Assembly (NCBI GenBank): GCA_964035795.1
Contig: OZ038323.1
Coordinates: 1,287,172 to 1,351,171 of the forward strand
Length of the DNA stretch: 64,000 nucleotides
Direction: 5' to 3'
From: Pterobdella sp. o SKG-2022
Taxonomy: Eukaryota; Annelida; Clitellata; Hirudinida; Piscicolidae
Shown: piece by piece, positions 25,981-37,922 of the stretch
How positions within the stretch are numbered: the first letter of the stretch is position 1
Layout of the letters: each line of letters begins with the position of its first letter
The notes under the pieces: model-generated
The model's database searches: none
The model's input: only the letters and a program-made list of their open reading frames with translations
What the model was told of the DNA's origin: nothing
Made by a program: the position numbers and the translations under genes

Positions 25981-26440
25981 TTTTTGGGAGTCTTTAGCAA
26001 AATGGGGATCATCATCATTAGCTACAATCAAATTTCCTAAACATGAGTATACGTAAAAACCAAAACTACTTATGAATTAGATTTGAATAATTTATATTTT
26101 TATAAAAAATGAAGCTTTTCGATGTTCCAGCTACCCTCATCAAATGTATAGCTTGCTCTTGAATAAACTTTAAGTCCTCATTTCTACCTCAAAATTTTCA
26201 AACACACTAGGTTAACTATGATAAACTTCATATATACAACTATACTCACCTTGATGATAATCTGCACTCAAGTGGCACAAGAATGCCTCGATACATGTGC
26301 AGGTGGGTGCATTACTATTTAACAGCACCGGTGCATCTCATAAAGATACCTTCACATGCCGTCATATGCTCAAGTTCATTTAGGGAGTTTCACCTTATAT
26401 ATCATTCATTTTATATTTTTTTAATAGTTATATATTCTAT
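25981..26440. other. Upstream region of the channel gene
   Basis: Presumed 5' flank/5' UTR of the minus-strand receptor gene. No exon, TATA box or conserved element could be called with confidence. Confidence 0.4.
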
Positions 26441-26449
26441 TTTAGCACG

Positions 26450-27055
26450 AAAATCATGAATTTCCGTAATTTTTTGTGGGTATTTACATTTAGTAAGTCG
26501 ACCATTCGGCCGCTCCTAATTGAGGTTTTGGTTGAAAAATTCCACAAGGCGCTTCATCATGTCAACTCTTCATTAGTGTACAAAAATTTCGAAACCATCT
26601 TTTTGTTTAAATATTTACTGATGTTTCAATCACTTTTTTACTATCTTGCAAGGTTTGCACCACTCTTCATTCCTTCACAACTCCTCTTTTTGATGGCTTC
26701 GCATGCAGCATCTATTTAAATCATTCCATCCTGATAACTTTCATCAGCTTTTTCCAGTTAACTTTATTCGAATGCTTTTTCATAGTCCAATATCATACGA
26801 AAATTTCATTTTTAGTTTTTTCTACGTTCCATAACACATTTGTCCTTTCTGTTGTTTCCTCTGTGCCTTTCTTTGTGCTGTCTGAGCTGTTTTCCATCTT
26901 CTTTAGTTTTTTTCCACCATTCTATGCTTTAGTTTTTTAGTACAAGTTTTTTTGCAGAAGTTTTGCAGTTGTAGTCATTACACTCGTAGTTTCAGAAGCA
27001 CACGTTGCTTCCTTGAAAAGTTTTGTAATTGACCTTGTGATGTCGATATACCATC
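26450..27055 (-). mobile_element. Very degenerate LINE reverse transcriptase fragment
   Basis: Minus strand reads AMEWWKKTKEDGKQL-like, then near 26,790-26,770 an LDYEKAFE motif, which resembles RT motif A (DYEKAFDxVxW). Further decayed RT-like sequence runs to about 26,450. Many stops and frameshifts; the call depends mostly on motif A. Confidence 0.4.
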
Positions 27056-27230
27056 GAGCTTCGAAATAAAACTACTGAAAACCACATATTAAAATTAAAT
27101 TTCACGAAAATAACGTTTAGTTCGTAAGTGACGTGATTGGTATTGTTTGCAGAAATATTATTTTATCAATTTCACGTTACGACCAATTTTGTTCATCATT
27201 ACAATTTGAGTTTCAACATTCAAATCCTAA

Positions 27231-27875
27231 ATGAAACCTGTAAAAGAATTTGTTGAAAAAATCAATCAAAGAAAGCCAACATTTTTGTTGGACAGGAACA
27301 TATGGCCACAAGCCAACTTTAATCAACGTGCTAACTCACCTAGATGTGAGGTTGTTTCTTGGGGCTCTGGCATTTTTCCAAAAAACTTGGTGAGGTTCCG
27401 TGGTCACTCCGAAAAATTTTTAAAACCTCGTAGACCAAAAAATTGGTTAGGGCAGTATACGAACAGACTCGACTGCAACAACCCTTATGAGAAAGTTTTG
27501 AATTATAGAAAGTTTGGTAGATCACGTTGAAGACCCGCAACGTACGTGCCTAGTTTGGAGACTATTGAAGAAGCAGTTCCCATGAGAACACAAACAATCA
27601 CCTGGAAAAGGCGTCTTGTGAAAGCACGAAGACGTATGACGGCTCCCTCTCTGGAAGAAAGCAATGAGTTGCAAGAGGCTTTGAGGCCTATTGCGTTACT
27701 ATTGAAAAATCCAAACCTGATACTGCGGTGATTGGTTTCTATGGTGCACTCCTTCTTGAGGAACCAAGCTTCACGGATTGAAGACATTTTAGAAGACGCT
27801 TTTTTGCCTGATGATGATGAATAGAATGACACAAATAGTTTTGAGTTTGATGAGGTATCAAAAGACTGGCTATAA
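27231..27875 (+). pseudogene. Intronless 215-codon frame broken by three in-frame stops
   Basis: From ATG 27231 one frame runs to TAA at 27873, interrupted by TGA at 27528, TGA at 27729 and TAG at 27819 only. Each TGA follows an Arg codon and would read Arg if CGA had mutated to TGA. The product would be basic in the middle (KRRLVKARRRMTAP), with a proline/tryptophan-rich N-terminal half (LLDRNIWPQANFNQ; PRRPKNWLGQYTNR) and an acidic C-terminus (LEDAFLPDDDE; NDTNSFEFDEVSKDWL). No family recognised: a decayed retrocopy, a transposon accessory ORF or a read-through gene are all open. A 168-codon antisense frame overlaps (27503-28009). Confidence 0.5.
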
Positions 27876-28129
27876 TGCATTGTTATAGATTTAAAAATAT
27901 AAAATTTCAATAACTCGAGGTTTTTACTGATTTTCCCAAAAATGAAATGGTAAGATTTGAAGATTTTAAAAGCCTTTTCAAAAATTATATTTGTTTGAAT
28001 TTTATGCAAAAAGTCACCCTTATTTTAAATAAATTTCAATTTTTGTGAAGAAACAAAATGAGCCAAAAAAAAGCAACCTTCTTGCTTGGGTTGGTTTGTA
28101 AATAAAGGCTCATCATATGAGATTTATTG

Positions 28130-29265
28130 AAGCTGCGTGCACTGCGTTGGAGCTGATTACAAGTTTGAAGAAAACTGTTTTGTTGTACCAACCAACTCCT
28201 GGAAAAACATGTCGAGCCATCAATCTATATCTACGGACAAAAGCTGGAAGTTGTTCCAAAGTTTGTATATCTTGGAAGTACTCTCAATTGCAGTAACTCC
28301 ATTGATGATGAGGTGTGCTTAAGAATAAGCAAAGCCAGCCACGCATTTGGCATCTTGCATAAGCGTCTTTGAAGTCACTATGGTATCTCTATACGCACGA
28401 TGGTTAAAGTTTTTAGAGACATCGTATGTATTTTTCTTCAATATTTTGTAACCTAAAACATCAAATAAAAGGACATTTTAATAAATTTATTAAGAAACCA
28501 AAGCTATAATTTTCGATAAGTTTGGCCTTATCATAAAACGTTAGCGAAAATAAAACGTTTTACAATAAGGCTAAACTTATCGAAAATTATAGCTTTGGTT
28601 TCTTAATAAATGTCTGAAAAACTCCTCTTATTTGATGTTTTTTGTTACAAAAGGTTAAAGTTTATAATGCGTGTGTTCTAACTGTCCTTTGTTTTGCTAG
28701 TGACACTTGGACCACATATACCAGGCACCTGAAACAACTTGAGCGTTTTCACCAACAGTGTCTGCGTAAGATTCTGGGCATAAAATGGCAGATGTACATC
28801 AGTGACACCGAAATACTTGAGATAGAAAATATCTGTAGCATCGAAGTCCTAATTACCAAACAACAGCTCAGATGGAACGACTTTTTAGTAAGATTGCCCA
28901 ACGAACGGATTCTAAAGCAAATATTTTATGGGCAACTTACTGATGGAAAAAGATTGGCTCACAGACCCAAAAACGATTCAAAGATTGCTTGAAACAAACC
29001 TTCAAAAAATGCGGCATAAACTCCGTTTCATGGGAAACACAAGCGCAAAACAGATTAAAATGGATGAAATTAAGCTTTGAAGCAACGGATCAATTTGAGG
29101 AAAGCAGACGGAAACACGCTAGGCTTAAACGTGCTCTACGGAAAGGGAACATTACTGAGCACGTAACAGAATTAATCAGAGGTCAATGTGGGAGGCCATG
29201 TGACTTTTTAGGATTTGTGACTCTAAATTTTATTCAGCAAAAAAAACTGACTAAACAATAAAATG
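28130..29265 (+). mobile_element. LINE 3' coding region, split by a MITE
   Basis: Plus-strand post-RT region in shifting frames: KLEVVPKFVYLGSTLN, RISKASHAFGILHKRL and TMVKVF to about 28,420. It resumes at 28,642 with VKVYNACVLTVLCFASDTW, then HLKQLERFHQQCLRKILGIK, QLRWNDFLVRLPNER and HRPKNDSKI, and ends with QNRLKWMKLSFEATDQFEES. This is the conserved C-terminal part of the same LINE family as the 48.5-50.7 kb copy (ISDTE... and RLKWRK... shared). A foldback element (28,450-28,645) has inserted in it. The sequence GGTTAAAGTTT occurs on both sides of the insert. Confidence 0.85.
28450..28645. mobile_element. Foldback/MITE-like hairpin element, copy A2
   Basis: Outer arms AACATCAAATAA...AGGA and the inverse TCCTCTTATTTGATGTT enclose the inner palindrome (AAACCAAAGCTATAATTTTCG...AAACG and its complement). 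The core ATAATTTTCGATAAGTTTRG is shared with the 13.6 kb copy; the outer arms differ. It lies inside the LINE coding region. Confidence 0.8.
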
Positions 29266-29426
29266 TATTCCCATACCGCATCGCTCGTCGCGTGGGTGAA
29301 CATGGAGCGCGTTCTCCAATGAATCATCAGATTGGAATTGAAAAATTTGCTACTGGTGAAAAGCTTCCAAACTACATAAACAGAGATATCAAACGACAAT
29401 TAAACAGATTGATCATCAAATTGTAG
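29262..29426 (+). CDS. Unidentified short open frame
   Basis: A 54-codon frame reading PYRIARRVGEHGARSPMNHQ, then EKFATGEKLPNYINRD and RQLNRLIIKL, then TAG. GC content is above its surroundings and the composition looks protein-like, but there is no start before an internal ATG at 29,319. It follows directly on the LINE end, so it may be an exon remnant or part of another mobile element. No family recognised. Confidence 0.2.
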   Translation, partial: NVFPYRIARRVGEHGARSPMNHQIGIEKFATGEKLPNYINRDIKRQLNRLIIKL

Positions 29427-29429
29427 AAT

Positions 29430-32330
29430 AACAAAGAATAAAGCAACGATAAACTTGGAAGCTGCACATCAAGGCAACAAGAGCCTTCAATTCTCCATCA
29501 TGAGCCCCCTTTTTGTTTAAGTTTTTTCAATTTTTTCTTTTTTTATTTTAAAAACCCTTCTGCCATAAACATCTCAACACTGTAGGTACCTCAGATCCCT
29601 AGCTGACCAGCATTTTTGAGAATGAGAGCTTCAAGTTAAAATAAACTATTGGATAATTCAGAAAATTTTTCAAAAATCTCAAGTTAAAACCACAAAGGTC
29701 TTATGGCTTGCAATCACTCTCCAGAATGTCGGAGAGTTTCGGTGAAGTTGTATTCTGTTCAGAAGTAATGTGCCACCCTCAACAAGTCCTTTTCACATGG
29801 CTATGGCTCAAAGCCTGCGACTCCAACAAATGACCTCTTTTGATACTGCACTCGCTTGCAACCCCAGCAGACAAAATCATTGCGCTCAAAAGCATCGTGT
29901 GACGTCAGCTCGCATGAACATCTGGTCCTTGTTTGCTCACCTGAATATCGATCCAGCCATCATCACGGCTTTATTTGTGCTTTTATATCTAGTGTTTTTA
30001 TCGTTATTTTTCGAGTTTTTTTTAAATGTTTCTATTTGTATTTTGGTAGAACATTAATTTGAGGAATTTCAATACATTTATTGAAACTTAACATAATTTT
30101 GGGTGAGTATCAATAAATATATTAAAATTCTTTAAATTGACTCTGTAGGTAATCACTATATTAAAACACATAAGATGTTTCTGAAAAGACTTGTTCTGTT
30201 TTATATTTTTTGAATTATTCCATTGTTCACTAACGATCCACCTAAACATGAGATGCATATAATAATACTCAAAAGTGATTATGTGGAAATTGCCAAAAAT
30301 TAATTAGTATTCAACTATGACTTCCTCTATTTTGAGCTCTTGCAATTGCTTGTTGACGGACTGAGTATGTCATACGTCATCACCCAACACAAAAAAGAGA
30401 TTAGTTTTAGTTGCACTTTCAAAAAAAACTTCAAATTCAAAATAAAATTTTCAAAAAAAATTTGGATCTTCTTTGAAAACAGTCAAACTTGAACATCAAA
30501 CATTTTTATATGACTCTTGCATGACTGAGTCTTGAGATTATTTGGACTGAAAGATGTTTCAAAAATTCTGAGAAAATTAAAGTGATCGCTAGATGGGGCT
30601 GTTGGTCAAAGATATTTCGAAGATGAAAGGTTTGAATAACATTAGTAAATAACTTTTCAAAGATATCATATGAGTTCTCAAATATTGAATTCATGTAACT
30701 TACTCACAATATGAGGGATTTTTTAAAAATAATTTTTATTCAAAAATTAACTGAAACTTTCAATAAACTCTCATTATTGATTGATGTTTTTGATAAAATA
30801 AAGATAAAAATTAAATAAATTATGTTTTGTGATAAAGGTGCTGATGCATTATAATAAGACTCATCGCAACAAGATTTTGTAGGAGCTCAATCTTCAACAT
30901 TGTTGTGGTCAACATTCCCTTTTACTCAATGGTGTAAAGTTAATAATGATAATAATAATGAATTATTGTAACTTCACAAAAAACTTCATAGTTTGATATT
31001 TATTCTCAAATCACGGCGCAAACATACCTCAAACAAACCTTTAAACCTCAAAATTTGAAATATTTCAAGCACTTATAAATATTCAAAGGGGCGGAGTAGA
31101 GAATGATTGATGGCTGCGTGCAAAGTGCTGCAATGGAGGTGGACGCGACCGCGGGTCAAACAATTGAAAACTTCACTAATGTATTCAATTTAGAGCTATT
31201 TTAACCCGTAATTATTTATTCATTTTGAAATCAATTTGATATTCACATAAAGCAGTTTTGATATTCAGCATCTTCACATGAAGACTGTGGAATAAACGCA
31301 AGTGGAAAACACTGTAAGTTCCATTGATGACGTCATAATATTTTCTTGTCCAATCAGGAATGAGAATAATTTAACTAATTGATATAAATATATGTTAGTT
31401 TGATTAATTGTATTAATTATCCAGGTGATATATTTGATATATGAATCAATATTAATGCCTTTGCAACACTGTTATTAGGAGACTCAATGAAATTCAATTG
31501 ATAATAATTTAAAAATAATTTCATTAATTGATAAAAAAAAATGTTATCCCAAACCGTTGGGCAAGTTGTTGAACACTAGCCAAATGTCTCATAGCTTTTA
31601 ACGCTTGGAGTCTGCATCATCAAGTGATGCTAACAGCTCATCAACTATGCATGTTGATAGCAACTATATTAAACACATCATTGCAGAAAAAGAAGAATAG
31701 AATTCATGGTGATTTTAATTCTCAAAAAAAATTTTTACTTTGTTTAAAAATAAAATTAATTTATGAATGTTACAGTTTAAAAGTTAATTGCATTGTTAAT
31801 GGATATTGATGAATGCATGCCTGCATGAGAACTTCAAGACATGCGCTAAAGCTTAAGAGAGGATTAATAACCAAAGATTATTATATTTTTTTATTTATAT
31901 AATTTTCAAGATATTTCGATTGGAGCTTCTATTTTTCGTTCTTTTACAAAATATGAGCATTTGAAAACAATGTTTTTCAGAAATGATTTCTATTTGCAGT
32001 TAGTTTTTATGAATAATTCTATGAATATTTTTATTCATAATTAAAAGAATATGAAATATAAATATAATTAAAAAATTATTATCATCAATAAATATCCCTT
32101 GGAAGTTGAAAATAATTAGCGCCACATAATTAATATTAAAGCATTTCTTCTTCAACGTTCATTCTCTTATTTCTATTAATAATTCTCAAATCTCCAAACT
32201 GACCGCCTTGTACAAACACATCACGAATGACCTTGACTTGACCTAGGTTTTGACGTCATCGAAAAGTAGGTCAGCGTGTCAAACTTCTTTGGCGTCATTT
32301 AAATTCATTTTATGTCGCTACGTTTTTAAT
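29430..32330. other. Long AT-rich intergenic stretch
   Basis: No exon, RNA gene or element recognised. A short GC-richer patch at about 31,085-31,160 and a TGACGTCA-type palindrome at about 31,327 (another near 32,252) could belong to a regulatory region, but nothing ties them to a gene. Confidence 0.4.
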
Positions 32331-32539
32331 TGGAAAAATGTAATTGTTGTTTGAACAGGATGAAGATGAAGAAGAAAAAGAGAAAGAGGAAGAGAGAGAG
32401 AGAGAGAAAAAGGAGAAAAAAAGAGGGAATGAAAATGGATGAAAAAGACAAATGGGATGAGTGTGATATTGATGGTGTAATTGATGATGAGGATGATGAT
32501 GATGATGATGATGATTATGAGAATATTGTCTTAAAATGA
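32330..32539 (+). repeat. Low-complexity purine tract and (GAT)n
   Basis: A GAA/GAG-rich run followed by GATGATGAT. The lysine/arginine/aspartate-rich frame it generates has no domain and looks like a composition artefact. Confidence 0.6.
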
Positions 32540-33319
32540 AACTTCTTGTCAAAATTCAATGATTAAATGAAGATTTTTTATAATAATCTGATTAAATTAT
32601 TAATAAAACCATAATTAACTGATTAAAATTTCAATCACCTCTCCGCAAATAACCCACTTCACAATCCCGCATTACGCCATCTTTAAAATGTCACCATAGT
32701 AACCAATAATTAACCAATCAACCAATGAAACGGTGTTTACGTCATCAAGTACCCACGTGATGTAGTTGCGCCAATCAGAGGCCTGTGTTTTTGAGAGGTC
32801 TCTACGTAAGGTTTGATAAGCTGGATTTGCATTCTCATAACTTTTATTGCTCGTTGAAGATGGATTATAAGATTATTTTCAATTACAAAAAAAGTTGAAA
32901 ATATTATTATATCAATGAAAAGATTGAACAAATATGAACAAAAATTTTGAGCAACTTTCAGGTTGGAAATGAAAAGTAAGATGCAAAGATATTTTGAAAA
33001 GGGGAATATAAAGCTTCAAAAAAATTCATTGATAAAGAGTTGCCATATTGAATGAGAAGGAGGAATCAATCAAATTGTTATGGTAAAAGATAACACAAAT
33101 AAAACAAATATATATTTAGCAATTTTTTACTGATGATACATAGATATATATAATTTAAAAAAATTAATGAAAAAAAAAAAGAAGTAGAAAAAAACAATAA
33201 TATCAACAAAAAAATAGAAAACAAATAAAGATAAACAAACACACATTAGGGCAGTGAAATTATCGCCCTGCACTCACCACTCTGTGACACCCCTCAATAA
33301 CACATGTCTCCCCTTCATT

Positions 33320-33540
33320 AATTAGTCACCCATCCATCTTTATTCATCCACCCATCCATCTATCCATTCATCCTCACTTATCTACCTCTCTATCCATCCA
33401 TCCATCCTCACTCATCTACTCATTTATTTTCCGTTCATTTATCTATCTATTCGTTGATCCATCCATCCATTAAGATATATATCCTTCACTTATCCATCAA
33501 TCCATCCATCCCCTTCATATATACTCACCCATCCATACAA
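33320..33540. repeat. Degenerate (CATC)n tetranucleotide tract
   Basis: Many CCATCCATC and TCATCTATC repeats, impure. The flanks 32.6-33.3 and 33.55-33.9 kb show no gene. Confidence 0.8.
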
Positions 33541-33907
33541 GCATCTCTTATCAGTTCTTAATGGAGATGTTGATGGCCAGTTGAACATCAATCTTAATAT
33601 TCTTCTCAACACCAGTCAGTTAGGCACATTAAGGTAGTTCTAATTAACTCTAACTGAGGCAGGCTGAGAAGGTACTCAATAAGGTTTCCTTGTTAAGTAA
33701 GGAGTTACAGAGTCTGAAAAGCCGATGTGTAAGCAAAGGGGTTTAGCCCTTCTTGGCACCGCCAAAGAATTGACACTGTAACAAGAGCGTTAAACCATGC
33801 CTCAATTTAAGTTTTTTTTTTCTCGAATCTTTTTCAAGACTTTTCTTTACGCAATTCTTCAAACCATATGTGATTACTTTATAAAAGATAACGATTTTAT
33901 CAAACAC

Positions 33908-34022
33908 TTTTATTAACTGAATATTAATAACACGAAGCTTTTCGAAAGTTGAACTCACATTATCAAGATAATGTAGTTAAACTTACGAAAAGCTTCGTGT
34001 TATTATTCAGTTAATTAGTAAA
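33908..34022. mobile_element. Foldback/MITE-like hairpin element, family B
   Basis: The left arm TTTATTAACTGAATATTAAT...CACGAAGCTTTTCG...ATTATCAAG and the right arm with AACTTACGAAAAGCTTCGTG...TTATTCAGTTAAT are near-perfect inverted repeats of about 55 nt each with almost no loop. Single arms or cores recur at 17.75, 18.22, 19.28, 53.73 and 56.23 kb. Confidence 0.8.
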
Positions 34023-35119
34023 ACTGCTCTGAACTTTTTTTGTGCTGATCCACGTTGTTGCATCTCAAAAGCACCTCTAATGCTACGTCAATATGAGTCA
34101 TTAAACAGCGAGCTTCATGGGGTCAATTAACTTTTTTATCGTTGTTCATCAATTTTGGAAATTTTTTTTTCGACACTCCTCCGTGTGCCCACTAAACAAG
34201 TTGAGTTGTTTTTTGTTGAGCAGTAAAACGAACGGTGTTGCGTCCCATGGTTCCATTGTATTTAAAAGTCTTCCGAATGACTTCGATGAGTTAAACATTT
34301 GATGAGTTTTCAAAAACGTGGTTTGTTTCTTTCAACCATTATTTCATCTCAGGTTGATGACATTACGTAGCCGACTCAACGTGATCTTCTCTTTTCATTC
34401 AGACTCGCTTCTGTTGTTTGGTTAACTTTATCTCTTTTTTTTTTAATAAATCCGCGAGTTCCTGTCACTTCTCGTCCCACTTATACAAGTTGCTATCAAG
34501 CTTTTGCAGAGTCTTAATGGCAACTTCTTGGCTTTTAATTTTGTCAGCTTCTGCCATGTTGTATTTGAAATTTGTTTGATCAATAGCTATCAACCACTTC
34601 TATGTTGCTTCTAGCCTCAAACTCTTCCCCAAACTTCCAAGACATCACAACATGATCCAAACACCACTAATCACCTAAATGATATTAATCACCACCCATC
34701 TCAAGCATTGACTGATATGTCGTCAGAATGACAACAAACATTGAGGTATCATTAGTGCATGCTCGTTCAATTTTTCATTATTTTTGCTGTTATTACTAAT
34801 TCCGTAATGATTATCATTGCTAACTTTGTTTTCAAAAATAAAAGTAACACTGAAAATAATGATATTTATTATTGTTATTTCTATTATTGTTGTTATCATT
34901 GTTATCCTTATCATTATTATCTTTTTTTACTTTTTTCTTCTTCCTACTTGTAAAACAGTGGTTGCGTTTGAAAGCGAGTTGCGATTTAAAACCTAGGCAC
35001 ACTCAAAACATTTTTCTCTTCTAGAACCATCCTCAAATCCTTGCTGATCCTAAGATGGCTGCTTTATAAATGATCTTTACAGATAGTTTTATTCCAGGAG
35101 AGGAGATGAACAGAGGCAT
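34023..35119. other. Intergenic stretch without a gene
   Basis: Scattered (ATT)n-like runs near 34,860-34,925. No coding or RNA signal recognised. Confidence 0.45.
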
Positions 35120-35235
35120 CTATAAGAAAGAGTACCTGGAACTCCTACTACTAGGGGTACTATAATACATTCGACCTTCCATAGTTTGCGTATTTCTCAG
35201 TATAATAAAAAGAATGATGATGATAATAATAATAA
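35120..35235. repeat. Direct repeat, left copy
   Basis: About 115 bp starting CTATAAGAAAGAGTACCTGG and ending in a GATGATAATAAT run. It is repeated at 37,923-38,035 with few changes. The pair flanks the RLE-type LINE. Confidence 0.9.
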
Positions 35236-35264
35236 TGATAATAATAATGATAATAATAATAATG

Positions 35265-35335
<71 letters not shown>
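35214..35335. repeat. (GAT/AAT)n microsatellite
   Basis: GATGATAATAATAATGATAATAATA grading into pure (AAT)n. The LINE coding sequence starts immediately after it. Confidence 0.95.
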
Positions 35336-35337
<2 letters not shown>

Positions 35338-37655
35338 AAATTCCAAGTGGTTGAAAACTTCAATGAATGGAAAACCAAAACAAGAAGAATTTATTATTGA
35401 TTCTGGAAAAGTACAAAATGTCTTGTCAAAAATACCAAACTGGAAAGCACCTAGACCAGACGGTGTTCACGGGTTTTGGCTAAAAAACTTCAAGTACATG
35501 CATCAATGGTTAGTAAAATATCTAGCAGAATGCTACAAAAGAACAACGCCAGCGTGGATGAAAAAGGGCCGAACGGTTTTGATACAAAAAGATAAATCAA
35601 AAAGAACGTTTGCAAGCAACTATAAGCTAATTACATGCCTACCATTATGTTGGAAAACATTGACAGCGTTACTAACAGATAAGATATATGTCTTTTTGGA
35701 AAACAACCAGTTTCTCCCAGAAGAACAAAAAGGATGCAGAAGGAAAAGCAGAGGAACAGGAGATCAGTTATACATAGACAAGATGATACTGAAAGAGGTA
35801 AAAACGAGAAAGAAAAATCTAGCAATGGGCTGGATTGATTACCAAAAAGGGTTCGATATGTTGTCCCACTACTGGATAATAGACTGCCTTTATTCACTTG
35901 GGCTGAATAAAAAACTGATAACCTTCTTGCAATCCACAATGAAAAACTGGCGGGTAGAATTGATCTGTAACAATGAAAATCTAGGTGAAGTAGAAACAAA
36001 GAGAGTAATATTCCAAGAAGACTCATTATCTCCACTTTTGTTTGTCATAGCCCTCATTCCTTTAACGCTACAAACTGTAACTGAAAGCTACAAGACATTG
36101 TTACAGCTTTGCAAATAAGGAAAAGATCAACCATCAACTCTATATGGATGATCTCAAACTGTATGCCAAAACCGAGGAAGAACTCGAATCACTAGTACAG
36201 ACAGTAAGAGTTTTTAGTGAAGATATCGGCATTAAATTCAGTATCGAGAAGTGTTCAATGTTAGTAATGAAAAGAGGGAAAAAAGTTAATTCAGACAGAA
36301 TTAAACTTCCCGATGACACAGTAATGAAAGAATACAAGTACCGGGAATATTACAAGCTGACGCTTTACAGAAAAAAGAAAAGAAAATCGAAGTCTACAAT
36401 GAATAAAGACGAAGAGTGCGGAAGATTGTTAAGACAAAACTGAATGGAAGGAATATTCTTAAAAGTATTAACACTTAGGTCATTCATGTTTTTAGATATT
36501 CAGCGCCTTTCCTTAGTTGGACAAGGACTGAGCTTCAGTCAATAGATGAGAAAACTAGGATACGCTTAACAATGCATAATGGACTGCACCCACGAAGTGA
36601 TGTAGATAGGTTATATATACCAAGGAAAGATGGCGGACGAGGACTGGCAAATGCTGAAGATAATGTTATCTGAGCCAAAATCAGCCTTGAGGATCACATC
36701 AAAAAAAGCGATGAAAGACTTTTACGTGCAGCTAGAGGTGATTTTGAAAATCCAGTAATTGCCACAGTGAAAGATATGAAGAAAAATATTCAAGATGAGA
36801 GAATAAAAAAATGGAATGAAAAAAGAATGTATGGACAGTTCTTAAGAGATACATCAGCAAAAGTAGACAAAGAATAAAGTTGGAGATGGCTAAGAAGAGG
36901 AGATTTAAAAATCCAAACTGAGTCACTTTTATGTGTGACGCAAGAGCAAGCCTTAAGGACCAACTATCTCAAATTCTATATAGATAAAACAGCTAATAGC
37001 CCACTGTGTAGAATGTGCGGCAACAAAGGTGAAACCGTTCAACACATAATCTGCGAATGTGAGAAGCTCGCTCAAAAAAAGTACAAGAGACGTCACGATA
37101 ACATTGCTAGAAGACTCCATTAAGACTTGTGTAAAAAAATGGATTAAAATGCAATGTAAAGTGGTATGAACATGAGCCAGATAGTGTTGTGGAGAATGAT
37201 GACATAAAGTTGCTATGGGACTTCAATATACAATGTGACAATATGATAGAAGCCCGTCGAGCTGACATTGTCGTTTTACACAAAAAAGAGTAAAAATGCT
37301 TGATTGTGGATGTTGCTGTACCTGGAGACTGCAGAATCAATGAAAAAGAAAAAGAAAAAATTGATAAGTATCAGGATCTGCAAAGAGAAGTTAGCAGACT
37401 ATGGCAGCAAAAGAAAGTGCATGTGGTACCAATTGTAATTGGAGTCCTTGGAAGTATAAGAAAAACTTCATAGGCTTTCTCCACCAATTAGAAATTAATA
37501 CAAATATGGGAGAGTTGCAAAAGACGGCATTACTCGGTACCGCAAGAATCTTGAGGAAAGTTCTAAAGCTGTAGGCAGACTTAGTAAGACTCTGATCATT
37601 AGTTATGACCCGTCTTACTAAAATTTTCTCAGCAAAATGCTTGATAGATTTAATA
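35338..37655 (+). mobile_element. 5'-truncated LINE with restriction-like endonuclease
   Basis: Plus-strand reverse transcriptase: VLSKIPNWKAPRPDGVHGFW, SNYKLITCLPLCWK, PEEQKGCRR, AMGWIDYQKGFDM (motif A), FQEDSLSPLLFVIALIPL, then after a frameshift LYMDDLKLYAK (YMDD-like catalytic box, 36,140). Downstream a cysteine-histidine knuckle CRMCGNKGETVQHIICECEK (36,990-37,065) is followed near 37,250-37,330 by EARRADIVVLHKKE and CLIVDVAVPGD, the PD-(D/E)xK pattern of the R2/R4-type restriction-like endonuclease. The tail QKTALLGTARILRKVLE-like is at 37,520. Both ends meet AT-rich trinucleotide repeats. Stops and frameshifts make it inactive. The fit is to RLE LINEs in general; Dong/R4-like elements, which target TAA repeats, are a good candidate. 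Confidence 0.85.
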
Positions 37656-37705
37656 TAATAATAATAATTATTATTATTATTATTATTACTATTATTATTA
37701 CTATC
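37650..37705. repeat. (ATA)n-(ATT)n microsatellite
   Basis: A trinucleotide run directly at the 3' end of the RLE-type LINE, switching from AAT to ATT units. Confidence 0.95.
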
Positions 37706-37922
37706 TCTCTTTGATTCGCTTTTTCTTTAGAGCAGACATCGGGTTGTTAACAGCAACCTATGATGCATGAAATTAACTGTTCTACTTATATTGATAATGC
37801 TCTTCTTAACATGGGCAGTGCTCGTTAGTTCTATCTTCTGTACTTCTCGAAAAAAAGGATTGCCAGAAATATCATTCAAATAATCTACAGTATAATCTTC
37901 AGAGGAAATAAATGAAGGCCGT

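Noticed and set aside
27503..28009. 168-codon minus-strand frame
   Set aside because: It lies antisense to the 27.2-27.9 kb frame and shows no motif; the plus-strand reading has better composition and a clear start. Not fully excluded.
32310..32552. His/Ser-rich minus frame and Lys/Asp-rich plus frame
   Set aside because: Both come from simple purine/pyrimidine and (GAT)n repeats.
35186..35340. N-terminal Asn-repeat extension of the RLE LINE protein
   Set aside because: It is the translated (AAT)n microsatellite upstream of a 5'-truncated LINE, not real protein.
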